Assembly: GCA_002719955.1 (NCBI GenBank)
Contig: PBFW01000007.1
Span: 251,724 to 315,723 of the forward strand
DNA from: Deltaproteobacteria bacterium
GTDB lineage: Bacteria; Myxococcota_A; UBA9160; UBA4427
Length of the DNA stretch: 64,000 nt
Direction: 5' to 3'
Part shown: positions 29,123-38,562 of the stretch, one piece after another
Layout: every line of letters starts with the position of its first letter
Numbering within the stretch: position 1 is the stretch's first letter
The notes under the pieces: generated by a model
What the model was told of the DNA's origin: nothing
Seen by the model: the letters and a program-made list of their open reading frames with translations, nothing else
Database searches by the model: none
Position numbers and translations under genes: made by a program

Positions 29123-29128
29123 AGTATA
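29123..29128 (-). promoter_or_regulatory. mazG: Candidate -10 element of a leaderless mazG promoter
   Basis: On the minus strand TATACT is followed by CGCGCG and then ATG 29116, six bases away; no Shine-Dalgarno is present. This is the closest to consensus of the four boxes with this exact spacing. Confidence 0.45.
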
Positions 29129-29592
29129 CCCGCGCTGCCTCAGCGGAATCGGGACTCCCGCTTTGATGCGAACACATTCGCCTTTTTCAGCTCAAGTCCA
29201 GCGTGCTCTGCCGATGGCGCGGAGGCCCCCTCCAGGTTCTGCGAAGTTTTCGAGGCGCACAAGCATCTCCGCATCCGGTACGTCCCATCAGCGCCGACTC
29301 ACCGAGGCCCCGCCTCAATGGATTGTAGGTGTTGCGGCTAGGGGGACCCCCCTCCATGAGTGATCTACCCCGAATCTCCCCGAGCAGCGGTGTGACCATC
29401 CCACTGATTCGTCCGACTTGCGAATCGGGCCGCGAGCCCAAGAAGCCCCCACGGAAAAAAAGCAGAAAACAATCGGGGCGACGCGGAGGCTCACGAATCC
29501 GAGGGCCCGATCGAGGATGAGCCCGGCAAGGGCATCGGCATCAACCTGCGCGTCTGATTTCCGGCGGAAAACCCAGAAGCCCGAAAAGTCGG
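29129..29592. other. Intergenic region with no supported gene
   Basis: About 460 bases between the divergent mazG and csoR genes. Several short open frames exist on both strands, but none has a convincing start, ribosome site or protein-like sequence throughout. A short plus-strand frame ending at 29520 closes with EDEPGKGIGINLRV, which looks protein-like but has no start codon. Nothing else seen. Confidence 0.4.
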
Positions 29593-29598
29593 TATAAT
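29593..29598 (+). promoter_or_regulatory. -10 box of the csoR-copA promoter
   Basis: A perfect TATAAT stands directly upstream of the CsoR-type operator, so a repressor bound there would cover the start site (~29605). No good -35 is visible at 17 bases. Confidence 0.55.
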
Positions 29599-29605
29599 GC
29601 TTTTT

Positions 29606-29637
29606 CATACCCCCCCCCACTGGGGAGGGGCGAGTAT
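29606..29637 (+). promoter_or_regulatory. CsoR-type copper operator
   Basis: An imperfect inverted repeat: CATAC, then a run of nine C, ACTGGGGAGGGG, then GAGTATG. The GTA(T)-C-run-G-run-ATAC plan is that of the known CsoR operators. It overlaps the start of transcription from the TATAAT box and precedes csoR by about 20 bases, giving copper-responsive autoregulation of csoR-copA. Confidence 0.65.
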
Positions 29638-29657
29638 GGATTGGAGTTCTCTTTTCG

Positions 29658-30017
29658 ATGCCCTCCGAAACCACGCCCCCCGAATCCCCGACCGCGTCCG
29701 CCGAGCATGGATCAACCCGCTCTGCTGGCCATTCCGCCGCGCATGCCCGAACGGGAAACGATCTCCTTCGACGGCTCAAGAACGTGGAGGGCCATGTGTG
29801 CGGGATCCAGAAGATGGTGCGCGACGACGCCTATTGCATCGACGTACTCAAACAGATCAAGGCCGTCCGGGCGGCACTCGACCGCGTCGGATCGATCGCC
29901 CTCGAAACCCACCTCGCGACCTGCGTAACCGATCGACTGCGGAGCGAGGACAGCGCCGAGCGGGACCGCGTGATCGGCGAGATTCTGGAGGTATTCAATG
30001 CCGACGCAAAGCGCTGA
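29658..30017 (+). CDS. csoR: Copper-sensing transcriptional repressor CsoR
   Basis: 119 residues. After a ~33-residue variable leader comes the CsoR/RcnR fold: LLRRLKNVEGHVCGIQKMVR, DDAYCIDVLKQIKAVRAALD, LETHLATCVTDRL. The Cys in AYCIDV, the His in LETHL and the Cys in ATCV are the C-H-C copper(I) ligands of CsoR, as opposed to the nickel (RcnR) or formaldehyde (FrmR) sets. The copA start lies inside the last codons (20-base overlap), and an operator-like palindrome is just upstream, so it probably represses its own operon until Cu(I) binds. Confidence 0.92.
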   Translation: MPSETTPPESPTASAEHGSTRSAGHSAAHARTGNDLLRRLKNVEGHVCGIQKMVRDDAYCIDVLKQIKAVRAALDRVGSIALETHLATCVTDRLRSEDSAERDRVIGEILEVFNADAKR

Positions 30018-32295
30018 GGGCGTAGCGGGGGGAGGCGAGGTCCTGACCCTCGCCATTTCGGGGATGCGCTGTGATAACTGCGCGGCTTCCGTCGAGAAGA
30101 AGCTCGACGCGCTCCCCGGCGTATCGGAAGCGCGTGTGAGTTACGCGCTCGAGGACGCCCGAATCCGTTTCGATCCCCTGGTCGCGACGCCCACGTCCTT
30201 GATCGAGGCGGTCGAAGCCGCTGGTTATGAAGCGCGCCCGAGATCGGAAATCGCCTCCGACGAAGGGACGGCGAGAGCCACCCTCCGCGAAGAGGAAGAA
30301 CTCGCCGACATGCGACGTCGTATGGGGACGGGCATCGCCCTGAGCGTGCTGATCATGCTCCTGGGGATGGGGCCGATGCGGTTCGGGTGGCCGGAATTTG
30401 CTGGCCGACTTCCACTCGTCGCGACGCTTTCGGCGATCGTACAGTTCCACGTGGGACGAGATTTCCATCTCGGGGCCTGGCGCGCGGCCCGAGCACGAAC
30501 GACGAATATGGACACCCTGGTCAGCCTCGGTTCGTCGACGGCGTTCTTCTATAGCCTGACGGCCCTCGTCCTCGGACTCGACCCTTCGTTCTTCCCCCTC
30601 TACTTCGAATCTGCGGCCATGATCATCACCCTCGTGATGGTCGGAAAGGTTCTCGAAACACGCGGCCGTCGAGAGGCGAGTGGAGCCGTTCGCGCATTGC
30701 TCGCCCAACAACCGGAGCGAGCCCACGTCGAACGCGATGGCCAGATCCTGGAACTCGCGATCGACGAGGTCCGGGTGGGGGATCTCGTGCGCGTCCATCC
30801 GGGCGAGCGCGTCCCCGTCGACGGTCTCGTCGAATCCGGTGAGAGCCATCTCGACGAAGCCATGTTGACAGGCGAAAGCCAACCCATCACCAAACGCCCA
30901 GGCGACACGGTGCACGCGGGCACGGTCAATCACGAGGGGGCCTTCGCGTTCGTCGCCCGTGCGGTGGGTGATGCGACCGCCCTCGCCGATATCGCGCGAC
31001 TCGTCCGCGAGGCTCAGGCCACGCGCGCACCGATCCAGAGCACGGTCGATCGAATCGCGCGCGTCTTCGTCCCGACGATGATCCTCGTCGCCGTCGCCAC
31101 CGGTCTCGCGTGGTGGGGCTTCGCAGCGACGCGCTTCCTACCGGGGGTTCATCCCGCGGCTGCCGGTCTGCTCTTCGCCGTGTCGACCCTCTTGATCAGC
31201 TGTCCCTGCGCGATGGGCCTCGCGACGCCCCTCGCGCTCGTGGCAGGAACGGGCGTCGGCGCGCGACGCGGACTCCTCATCAAGAGCGCGCAGGCGCTCG
31301 AGGGAACCGGCGATCTGAGTGCGGTCGTCCTCGACAAGACGGGAACGCTCACACTCGGACGGCCCCGGGTTCGTGCTTCGGCCACTGCTTCGCCTTTCGA
31401 GGAGCGCTCCGTGCTCGCCCTGGCCGCCGCCGTCGAACGCGAGAGCGAACACCCGCTGGCCCGCGCGATCCTCGCCTACGAAGCGGAAGCCACCCCGCGC
31501 GTCGAAGTCGAACCGGCGACGGGCGTCCGGGCCGATCCGGGCAGCGGCGTGTCCGCGCGCGTCGGAGAACGTGAACTTCGGCTCGGCAGCCGGCGCTTTC
31601 TCGAAGGCCATGGAATCGACCTCGAAAGTCTGGAGGGCGCTGCCCGGGAGGCCGCGGCGCGCGGCGAGTCGTCGGTCTTCGTCGCGATCGACGGAATCGC
31701 CGCTGGCCATTTCGCGGTCGGCGATTCGCCGGACCCGAGCGCGCGCCCCGCGATCGAACGATTGAGCGCACTCGGGCTGGGGATCACGATGCTGACGGGG
31801 GATGAACGCGCGAACGCCGATGCGATCGCCGGCGAACTCGGCCTTGCGACGGACGCGGTGGTCTCGAACGTCCTTCCCGGCGAAAAGGCCAGCTTCGTGC
31901 GCGAATTGCAATCGCGCGGGGAGCGGGTGGCGATGGTGGGGGACGGACTCAACGACGCACCCGCATTGGCGAGCGCCGATGTTGGAATTGCAATCGGCTC
32001 GGGCACCGATGTCGCCATCGAAGCTGCGGAGATCGTGCTGATCCAGGACGATCTCGCGGCGGTCGCGGACGCCATCATCCTGAGTCGACAGACGCTGCGC
32101 ACGATCCGTCAGAACCTCTTCTGGGCATTCGGATACAACGTCGCGGCCATTCCCCTCGCGGCGGGGCTCTTCGTGCCCTGGGGAGGAGAAGCCCTGCGAC
32201 TCAATCCGGGTGTCGCGGCACTCGCGATGGCGCTATCGAGCCTCTTCGTCGTGACCAACAGCGCCCGACTGCGACGCTTCGATCCCTCGCGCTGA
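29998..32295 (+). CDS. copA: Copper-exporting P1B-type ATPase
   Basis: Pumps Cu(I) out of the cytoplasm. 765 residues. One N-terminal HMA domain (ISGMRCDNCAASVEKKLDAL, CxxC), then eight transmembrane segments. Functional motifs: MLTGESQPITK (actuator), STLLISCPCAMGLATPLALV (CPC metal site), VLDKTGTLTLG (phosphorylated Asp), ESEHPLARA (HP of the nucleotide site) and VAMVGDGLNDAPALASADVG. The ending YNVAAIPLAAGLFVPWGGEA and MALSSLFVVTNSARLRRF carries the usual MxxSS export residues. Translation is coupled to csoR. Confidence 0.96.
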   Translation: MPTQSAEGVAGGGEVLTLAISGMRCDNCAASVEKKLDALPGVSEARVSYALEDARIRFDPLVATPTSLIEAVEAAGYEARPRSEIASDEGTARATLREEEELADMRRRMGTGIALSVLIMLLGMGPMRFGWPEFAGRLPLVATLSAIVQFHVGRDFHLGAWRAARARTTNMDTLVSLGSSTAFFYSLTALVLGLDPSFFPLYFESAAMIITLVMVGKVLETRGRREASGAVRALLAQQPERAHVERDGQILELAIDEVRVGDLVRVHPGERVPVDGLVESGESHLDEAMLTGESQPITKRPGDTVHAGTVNHEGAFAFVARAVGDATALADIARLVREAQATRAPIQSTVDRIARVFVPTMILVAVATGLAWWGFAATRFLPGVHPAAAGLLFAVSTLLISCPCAMGLATPLALVAGTGVGARRGLLIKSAQALEGTGDLSAVVLDKTGTLTLGRPRVRASATASPFEERSVLALAAAVERESEHPLARAILAYEAEATPRVEVEPATGVRADPGSGVSARVGERELRLGSRRFLEGHGIDLESLEGAAREAAARGESSVFVAIDGIAAGHFAVGDSPDPSARPAIERLSALGLGITMLTGDERANADAIAGELGLATDAVVSNVLPGEKASFVRELQSRGERVAMVGDGLNDAPALASADVGIAIGSGTDVAIEAAEIVLIQDDLAAVADAIILSRQTLRTIRQNLFWAFGYNVAAIPLAAGLFVPWGGEALRLNPGVAALAMALSSLFVVTNSARLRRFDPSR

Positions 32296-32457
32296 CGCGC
32301 GCCTGGAAAGAGAGAAGAGGGGTCGGGAATCCCCCGAAATTCATCCGGATGCGCACGGTTCGAGACGAATGGAAACGGTGCTCGGCGTCGCGACTAAGAT
32401 GAGGGCAGTCTCGATCACGCGCCTCCCCGGCAGCTACTCCAACCAGGGACGGGGGAA

Positions 32458-32604
32458 CTAGGCCCCGAGCGCGAGCGCCAGAAGTGCCACTCGAAGATTT
32501 TCCTGCTCCGGAAAGACGTAGGGACCGAGGTGTTGGAGCCGAACCAGAAAGACGGAGATGCCGACGGCGAAGAGGAGGATGTCGAGAATTCGTCGTCCCG
32601 GCAT
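32458..32604 (-). CDS. Hypothetical 48-residue membrane protein
   Basis: Starts MPGRRILDILLFAVGISVFL, with one hydrophobic helix, then a loop (HLGPYVFPEQENL) and a second short hydrophobic run VALLALALGA. GGAG lies 7 bases before the ATG, which supports translation. No family is known to me. It sits between copA and a PilZ gene and could belong to either unit. Confidence 0.45.
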   Translation of the reverse strand: MPGRRILDILLFAVGISVFLVRLQHLGPYVFPEQENLRVALLALALGA

Positions 32605-32703
32605 GTCGTCACTCCACGCGTGGCACTGGAGTGAGTCTAGGTTCTCACGCGGCGGCCGCACAGAAAGGGCGAGACCGCGATGACAAAACGATAGGGACCG
32701 CTG

Positions 32704-33372
32704 CTAGCGACGCCCGCCCGTGACCTTCGCAACATGCACCACACCCCAACCCTCGGAACCACATCCGATGGTCTCCAGCTCTTCGAGTGCGCGCCCCTCG
32801 GCCTGGCTCGCCGAACGCGCCTGGACCGTCATGATGCGTATTCTCGGCCGACCGATCAGTTTCAGGCGGATCCGGAAATAGGGCAGACTCTCTTCGGGCT
32901 CGAGTTTCGGAGGCGGCTGTAGCTCGCGCGAACGCGGAAGATCCGGCTCCGCCGATTCCCCGGCGGCATTTCTGGGTTTCGGCACGGCGATCGGAATCGA
33001 ATCGGAGCGTCCACCGGTCGGCTGCACCGATGCGATCTGCTCTTCCAACGGCAAGAGGCGACCGAGCAACTCGGCAAAGGAATCGGAGGGCTCGGAGACG
33101 ACGCATCCCAAACGGTGCAGGCGAGACTCTCCATTACGCGTCCGAGGCATCGTGTCGTTCCAGACGATCGCTGAGATCCGAATCGGTCGGGCACCCTGCC
33201 GATCGATCACCAAATGGATCGGATCACCCTGATCGAATGCCAGCGCGGTCACGACCGCGATCCCCCCCTCGGAGAGAGTGACGACCCGACCCGGAATTCG
33301 CTTCCCGGCCGAGACCACGATCTCACAAGGCAATCTGCAGCGGACACGCTGGCGCCGCTTGATTCGTGCCAT
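32704..33372 (-). CDS. PilZ-domain protein
   Basis: 222 residues. Residues 3-90 match a PilZ fold: a basic RRQRVRCRLPCEIV start and VVTLSEGGIAVVT give the usual RxxxR and (D/N)xSxxG-like elements, although the second is TLSEGG rather than DxSxxG, so c-di-GMP binding may be weak. The middle is Pro/Glu-rich. The last 60 residues (YFRIRLKLIGRPRIRIMTVQ ARSASQAEGRALEEL) form a small alpha/beta unit of unknown type. ATG 33372 has AAGGGGAA upstream; an earlier in-frame start exists. Confidence 0.75.
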   Translation of the reverse strand: MARIKRRQRVRCRLPCEIVVSAGKRIPGRVVTLSEGGIAVVTALAFDQGDPIHLVIDRQGARPIRISAIVWNDTMPRTRNGESRLHRLGCVVSEPSDSFAELLGRLLPLEEQIASVQPTGGRSDSIPIAVPKPRNAAGESAEPDLPRSRELQPPPKLEPEESLPYFRIRLKLIGRPRIRIMTVQARSASQAEGRALEELETIGCGSEGWGVVHVAKVTGGRR

Positions 33373-33689
33373 TTTCTGTTCCCCTTCGCCTCTGGAAAAT
33401 CCATGTCCCATGTGATGGGGATCTCATCGACCGATTTCGAGACACGGATTGTGCGCTGCGGCACCTTCTCGCGGAGAGAGAGAGAGGACCTCGATTGGGG
33501 AACGGATCATCCCTATCCCACGGAAACGATCTCTTCGCGTTTCGCGGCACCGCGTTGGAGGCCTGCCTACGGCCAGCACACACACGACCTGCTGGAGGGT
33601 TTCGTACCCGGCGACACGCGGGTTGCCCGTCGCTGCGCAGCCCTCCCCGCTGGGTGAAACTGCGGCTACTGATCGACTTGGGAGACCTC
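33373..33689. other. Intergenic region before the sulfatase gene
   Basis: 317 bases between divergent PilZ and sulfatase genes. The sulfatase frame is open through it, but without signal peptide or family similarity. No clear promoter, RNA or repeat was seen. Confidence 0.4.
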
Positions 33690-35279
33690 ATGAAATCCTG
33701 TTTTTCGAACCCGCCGCGCCGCCCGAAGAAGAACCCGATTCTTCACCTTCCCGTACAGGGGATCGCGCTCCTCTGGGCGGGCGCGGCGCTGGCCGTCCAG
33801 ACGAATGTCGTCATCCTCCTGGCCGATGATCTCGGCTGGGCGGATGTCGGCTACCACGGTGGCCCCATCGAAACGCCCTCGATCGATCGCCTGGCCGCCG
33901 AGGGGGTCCAGCTCGATCGCTTCTACAGCGCGCCCATCTGCTCCCCGACTCGCGCGGCCTTGATGACTGGACGCGATCCCCTCAAGCTCGGAATTGCCTA
34001 CGACCAGATCCATCCCTGGTACAACGTCGGCCTATCCCCCGACGAATTGACGATCGCCGACATCTTCAAGCTCGACGGCTATCAGACCGGCCTCGTCGGG
34101 AAATGGCATCTCGGACATTCTCTCGGGCACCAGGTTCCCAACGCCCAGGGCTTCGAGCATTTCTGGGGCCACCTCCACACCAACACCGACTACTACTCCC
34201 ACGAGCGGGAGGGCGGACACGACCTCCAGAAGAATGGTGAGTCGATCCACGAGCCCGACCGATATCTCACCCAGCTCGAGGGCCGAGAAGCCGTCCGCTT
34301 CATCCGTGAGCGCGACCCTCAACGCCCCTTCTTTCTCTACGTGCCCTTCACCGCGCCACATAGCCCCATGCAGGCCCCACAAGCGACGATCGAAAAATAC
34401 ACATCCCTCCCGAAGGCCAATGGCCGCCGAACCTATGCCGCCATGGTCGACGAAATGGACCAACAGATCGGCCTCATCCTCGACGCCCTCGACGAGCAGG
34501 GAATCGCGGACGACACGATCGTCCTCTTCTTCAGCGATAACGGGGGTTCGAATATCTTCGGCGGCATGAACACGCCCCTGCGCGGGCAGAAGGGAGAAAC
34601 CTTCGAGGGCGGTGTCCGCGTTCCGGCGCTGATTCGCTGGCCCGCCGAGCTGCAAGCGGGACGTGTCGTCGACCAGATGACGACCGTGATGGATGTGATG
34701 CCGACGCTCGCGAAGGCGGCGCGTGTCCGGATGCCGACGACCGCGAACCTGGACGGCATCGACATGTGGCCGGCAATCCACAGGGACCGACCCGTCCCCC
34801 GCACCCGACCGATCGGATTCGTTTCCGAGATTCCGCTCCCCGGCATCGTGCAGACGGCGATCTACGATGGGCGATGGAAGCTCGTACAGATCCTGCGAGA
34901 GCAGCAGACGGAGATCGTCGTCCGCGAATTTCTCTTCGACATCGCGGCCGACCCCAATGAAGAAACGGATTTCTCCAACCGTCACGGCGCGGTCCTCAAA
35001 CGAATGCGGCGCCTGATGTCGCAATGGCGCAGGCAACATCCCATGGCGGGGACGCGTGGGACACTCGTCGCCCATCCGGGCTGGGTCGCACCCAAGGACT
35101 GGGCGGCGGCCGTCACGCCGATCCGGCTTCTCCAGCCCGAATGGCGGAACGAACTGCCTTTCTCGAAGGAGATCTTCGACGCGACGGAACACCGCGGCGT
35201 CCTCGTCGACGCCAAGACGAAGCGGAAGCTGATCCAGAGGCACGAGAAGAAGACTCGCGAGGAGTCGATCGACCGCTGA
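33690..35279 (+). CDS. Exported sulfatase (arylsulfatase A/B-like)
   Basis: 529 residues. The N-terminal basic stretch plus ILHLPVQGIALLWAGAALAV is a signal peptide. Metal site NVVILLADDLGWADVGYHGG; FYSAPICSPTRAALMTGRDP holds C84 in CxPxR, the residue turned into formylglycine; GLVGKWHLGHSLGH, FLYVPFTAPHSPMQAP and LFFSDNGGS complete the active site. It removes sulfate from glycans or small esters in the periplasm or outside; the substrate is unknown. No formylglycine-generating enzyme lies in this window. GGGAG sits 5 bases before the ATG. Confidence 0.93.
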   Translation: MKSCFSNPPRRPKKNPILHLPVQGIALLWAGAALAVQTNVVILLADDLGWADVGYHGGPIETPSIDRLAAEGVQLDRFYSAPICSPTRAALMTGRDPLKLGIAYDQIHPWYNVGLSPDELTIADIFKLDGYQTGLVGKWHLGHSLGHQVPNAQGFEHFWGHLHTNTDYYSHEREGGHDLQKNGESIHEPDRYLTQLEGREAVRFIRERDPQRPFFLYVPFTAPHSPMQAPQATIEKYTSLPKANGRRTYAAMVDEMDQQIGLILDALDEQGIADDTIVLFFSDNGGSNIFGGMNTPLRGQKGETFEGGVRVPALIRWPAELQAGRVVDQMTTVMDVMPTLAKAARVRMPTTANLDGIDMWPAIHRDRPVPRTRPIGFVSEIPLPGIVQTAIYDGRWKLVQILREQQTEIVVREFLFDIAADPNEETDFSNRHGAVLKRMRRLMSQWRRQHPMAGTRGTLVAHPGWVAPKDWAAAVTPIRLLQPEWRNELPFSKEIFDATEHRGVLVDAKTKRKLIQRHEKKTREESIDR

Positions 35280-35290
35280 TCCGCCTGCCT

Positions 35291-36043
35291 TCAGGCGAGC
35301 GTACCGCCGTCGACCCGGATTTCTTCGCCGTTGATATGGATTCCGTCGTCGCTCGCGAGCATCGCGATCGCTGCGGCGACGACCTCCGGCCCCCGCGCCT
35401 GATCCAGCGGCGCTGCACGCGCGATCAGCGCGACATCCGCGTCGTCGGGAACGACTCCGGGGCCCGACATCGCCGTCTGGATCGATCCCGGATTGACCGC
35501 ATTGCAGCGCACGCCCCGCTTCCCGAATTCGACGGCGAGCGTGCGCGTCAACGCACTGACACCGCCCTTGCTCGTCCCATAGGCGGCACCATAAGGCATG
35601 CCGGCGAGCGCCGAAGTCGACGAAGTATTGACGATGCTCCCCTTCGATTCGATCAGGTGGGGCAACGCCGCTTGCGAGAGCATGAAGGTCCCGACCAGGT
35701 TGACTTCGAGAACACGCCGAAACTGGTCGACCGTGATGTTGTCAAAATGGTCGAGCAGGAGGATCCCGGCGATATTGCAGAGCGTGTCGAGCCGGCCGAA
35801 TCGTTCGACACAGGCCGCGATATTCGAACGAATCTCCTCTTCGCTCGTGACATCACATCGCGCGGAAACCACCGAAGCGCCCGCCTGCTCACACAGCTTC
35901 GACGTCTCTTCGAGTCCATCCAACGCGACATCGACGATGTAGACCGACGCCCCCTCGCTCGCCAATCGAAGGGCCGTCGCCCGTCCGATTCCCGCCGCTG
36001 CGCCGGTCACGAATGCCACCTTGCCCTCGAATCGCTTCACCAT
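35291..36043 (-). CDS. SDR-family oxidoreductase (FabG-like)
   Basis: 250 residues. VAFVTGAAAGIGRATALRLA, then VYIVDVALDG with Asp favouring NAD(H); LCNIAGILLLDHFD near residue 85; SIVNTSSTSALAGMPYG and the catalytic YGTSKGGVSALTRTLA; the C-terminus DGIHINGEEIRVDGGTLA. A GxVxN-type central motif is present, but the usual NNAG is changed to NIAG. ATG 36043 has GGGAGAAC upstream. It converges with the sulfatase gene with only 11 bases between. Confidence 0.9.
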   Translation of the reverse strand: MVKRFEGKVAFVTGAAAGIGRATALRLASEGASVYIVDVALDGLEETSKLCEQAGASVVSARCDVTSEEEIRSNIAACVERFGRLDTLCNIAGILLLDHFDNITVDQFRRVLEVNLVGTFMLSQAALPHLIESKGSIVNTSSTSALAGMPYGAAYGTSKGGVSALTRTLAVEFGKRGVRCNAVNPGSIQTAMSGPGVVPDDADVALIARAAPLDQARGPEVVAAAIAMLASDDGIHINGEEIRVDGGTLA

Positions 36044-36407
36044 CGTTCTCCCTCAGATTTCCCGCCGCCCCTCGATCGAGGCGACCCCGCCTGAATCGCA
36101 GTGTCGAGCAGTAGTCCAGCGCCTCGCGGATCGCCACGAAGGGCCCCTCGAACGCCTCCAAGCGGCTCCGGGGCCGGCGGCGAGGGCGAGGGTCGAAGCG
36201 GCCTGACCCGCGGGGATTCCATCCGCGCTCATCCGCCCCTGAATCGCCACCCCCGGTGGGCAATTCCGCATTTCCAATCTTTTTTTTCGGCGGGGCCAGA
36301 TTCCATCAGAAAGTCTGCGATTTCCGCTGCCGGCTCACCACTCCTCGATACCCAGAAGTGCACGAGCCCTTCCGGCCCGATCGATTACTGGCGAGTGGAG
36401 ACTCATA
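36044..36407. other. Intergenic region before the PEP-CTERM gene
   Basis: 364 bases. It contains a T8 run near 36282 in an otherwise GC-rich stretch. No supported reading frame, RNA gene or clear promoter. The T-run is the only place where base composition departs from its surroundings. Confidence 0.35.
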
Positions 36408-37103
36408 ATGCTGCCTTTCCGACCCGGATCCCGTCCGGCCCCCCGTCTTTTAGGCACGGCGAGCGGCGTATTCGTCGCCGTATTCTACGCGTTCTTCGTG
36501 CTTGCTTCGGCCGCCGATACGGCGAGTGCGCTCTCGAAGACGATCGACCTTTCGAGCCCAGATGCGCCCGGCCTCGAAGCCTCGCTGACGATCGACGACA
36601 TGCTCGAGCCCGGCAGCCTTTCGGTCACGATTTCCCTGATTTCCCTGATTTCGATGTTCGAAGCGACCGGCGATGTTCGTGGCTACATCATGAATTTTTC
36701 CGACGGCGATCTCTTCCCGCTCCTCGGAGCGACGGGTGCCGATGTCTACGCGAGCCATTTTTCAAGATCGGCTCGCGACGGCAATTTCTGTGTCCCTTGC
36801 CGCCTGCGTGTCGATCTTGGGGATGAGGGTCCCTATGAGCCGACGGGGCTGCAAGAGGCTTCCTTCATGATCTCCCACCCATCGATCCCGCTTTCCCTGG
36901 CCGGATTGACGGGGGAGGATTTCCGCGTCGTGATCGGTGTCGATTCGCCAGGAGGTGACGACCAAGAATCCTCTTCGAGCGTCGTCAAGCTGAAGGGCAA
37001 GATCCCGACCGTTCCCGAACCCTCGAGCGCAATCCTGATGCTCCTCGGTCTCACCGGATTGTCCGTGACGGCGCGTCGGCTCGAGCTCAGCGGCAGCCAG
37101 TAG
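36408..37103 (+). CDS. PEP-CTERM sorting-domain protein
   Basis: 231 residues. A signal peptide (GVFVAVFYAFFVLASAADTA) is followed by a ~170-residue beta-rich domain with one CVPC pair near 129. The C-terminus is a textbook PEP-CTERM signal: VPEPSSAILMLLGLTGLSVT then basic ARRLE. Such proteins are cut and sorted by an exosortase and often go to extracellular polysaccharide. No exosortase gene lies in this window; a decayed exosortase-associated gene is at 307-631. GGAG precedes the ATG. The domain function is unknown. Confidence 0.85.
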   Translation: MLPFRPGSRPAPRLLGTASGVFVAVFYAFFVLASAADTASALSKTIDLSSPDAPGLEASLTIDDMLEPGSLSVTISLISLISMFEATGDVRGYIMNFSDGDLFPLLGATGADVYASHFSRSARDGNFCVPCRLRVDLGDEGPYEPTGLQEASFMISHPSIPLSLAGLTGEDFRVVIGVDSPGGDDQESSSSVVKLKGKIPTVPEPSSAILMLLGLTGLSVTARRLELSGSQ

Positions 37104-37231
37104 TCTCCCTCCTGACCGGCCGGGCCTCTAGCCGCAGTCCCGGGTGGACCTGGCCGCCCACACCACAGCCCGAGCCCGGGTGACTGGCTGCGCCCGCGTC
37201 CGCCTCGATGGCGATCCTGGCGAGGGCTGCA

Positions 37232-38469
37232 TCAGGCAGCCAGTTCGCGGGACAATTTTCGGGCGAGATTTCCGCGCGGCCCGACCCGGACGCGATCGAC
37301 TCCGACCAGGCGCGCGAGTTTCTCGAGTTCCCTCGCCGCCCGCGAAGCGACCTCGACGGCGGCTGCCCCCGGCTCCACATGTGCGGTACGCACCTCCAGA
37401 ATTCGTCCGACACGATCGGTCTTGAGATCGAATCGCGCCACGAGGCGATCGTCCATCAGGAAGGGCAGGACGTAATAGCCCCAACGTCGCTCCTGGGCCG
37501 GCGTGTAGATCTCGAGCTTGTATTCGAAGTCGAAGAGCACATCGATTCTCTTGCGACACCAAACGACAGGGTCGAAGGGCGAGAGCAGCGCCGATGCACG
37601 AATCCTTCGTGGGCAGCCCGCATCGGGATCTAGGTACGCGGGCGATCGCCAGCCTTCCACCCGACAGGAGCGGAGTCTTCCTTCTTCGACAAGCGCCGCG
37701 AGTCGCGCCTTCGCGGGCCTGGGGGGCAATCGGAAATAGTCGACCAGGCAATTCGCACTCGCAACACCATGTGCTCGTGCGGACCGCACGAGCAGCTCAT
37801 CCAGCGAGGCCTCGAAACCCGGGGACGGGCGTGCGCGAATCTCGGCGGGCACGATCCGATCGAGCAGATCGAATTCCTTGACGAATCCCGGGCGTCGACG
37901 AACCCCCAACGCACCGATCCGGAAGAGCCAATCGAGTGCGAGCGCGCCCGCCGAACGGCCCCCCACCAGTCACCGGAATTCGGACGCGGATCGGAGAGCT
38001 CTCCCGCCGCGAGCGGCCCCCTCGCCTCAACCTCCGCCAGGACCGAGTCGACATAGCCGGGATCCTTCTTCGCGATGCCGTAGAGGCGCCCCCAGGTCGC
38101 GCCCTCCCGCGCCCGCTGCTTCGACCAGCGCAGCCAGGGCTCCATCTCGACCGGCAGGAGCGAGGCCTCATGACTCCAGGCCTCGAACCACTCGTGCCCC
38201 ACGCGCCCCGAGCCCCGCGCCGGAGGCGCGGGGCGATAGGCCACCTCGTCCAGGAGGTCCGCCCGATAGGCCCCGAGCCGCGAGAAGAGCGGCAGATACT
38301 GGGTTCGGATCACGACTGGCACAGAGTCCAGCTGCAGAAGCTGAAGTCGATTCATGACGCGGCGCAGATGACGGCGATCGATTCGCCCGGGCGGACGCGC
38401 CTCGGCAAAACCCTGTGCCTTGAGCGCGATCCGACGCGCTTCCTCGATCACTGCGCAATGACCTTCCAC
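37232..38469 (-). pseudogene. AlkZ/YcaQ-like winged-helix DNA glycosylase gene with a frameshift
   Basis: Two overlapping frames make one protein. The first (GTG 38469 or 38451) reads ARRIALKAQGFAEARP, VMNRLQLLQLDSVPVVIRTQ, YLPLFSRLGAYR, SHEASLLPVEMEPWLRW and ends its family match at DWWG. The second continues GGRSAGALALDWLFRIGALG, LLSPFDPVVWCRKRIDVLFD FEYKLEIYTP. Together they form the ~400-residue YcaQ/AlkZ family (PF06224), which unhooks interstrand cross-links. The break lies in a run of six G (37959-37964); a seventh G restores DWWGGRSAG. It is either a true frameshift or a homopolymer sequencing error. Confidence 0.8.
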
Positions 38470-38562
38470 GAGGGCTCCTTCGAATCGATGCGGCGGCGCG
38501 CAGACGAGTCGATGGGGAAGACGCTAAATCGGAAGAGCAGGCGGGACCAGAGCAGCGTCGGC

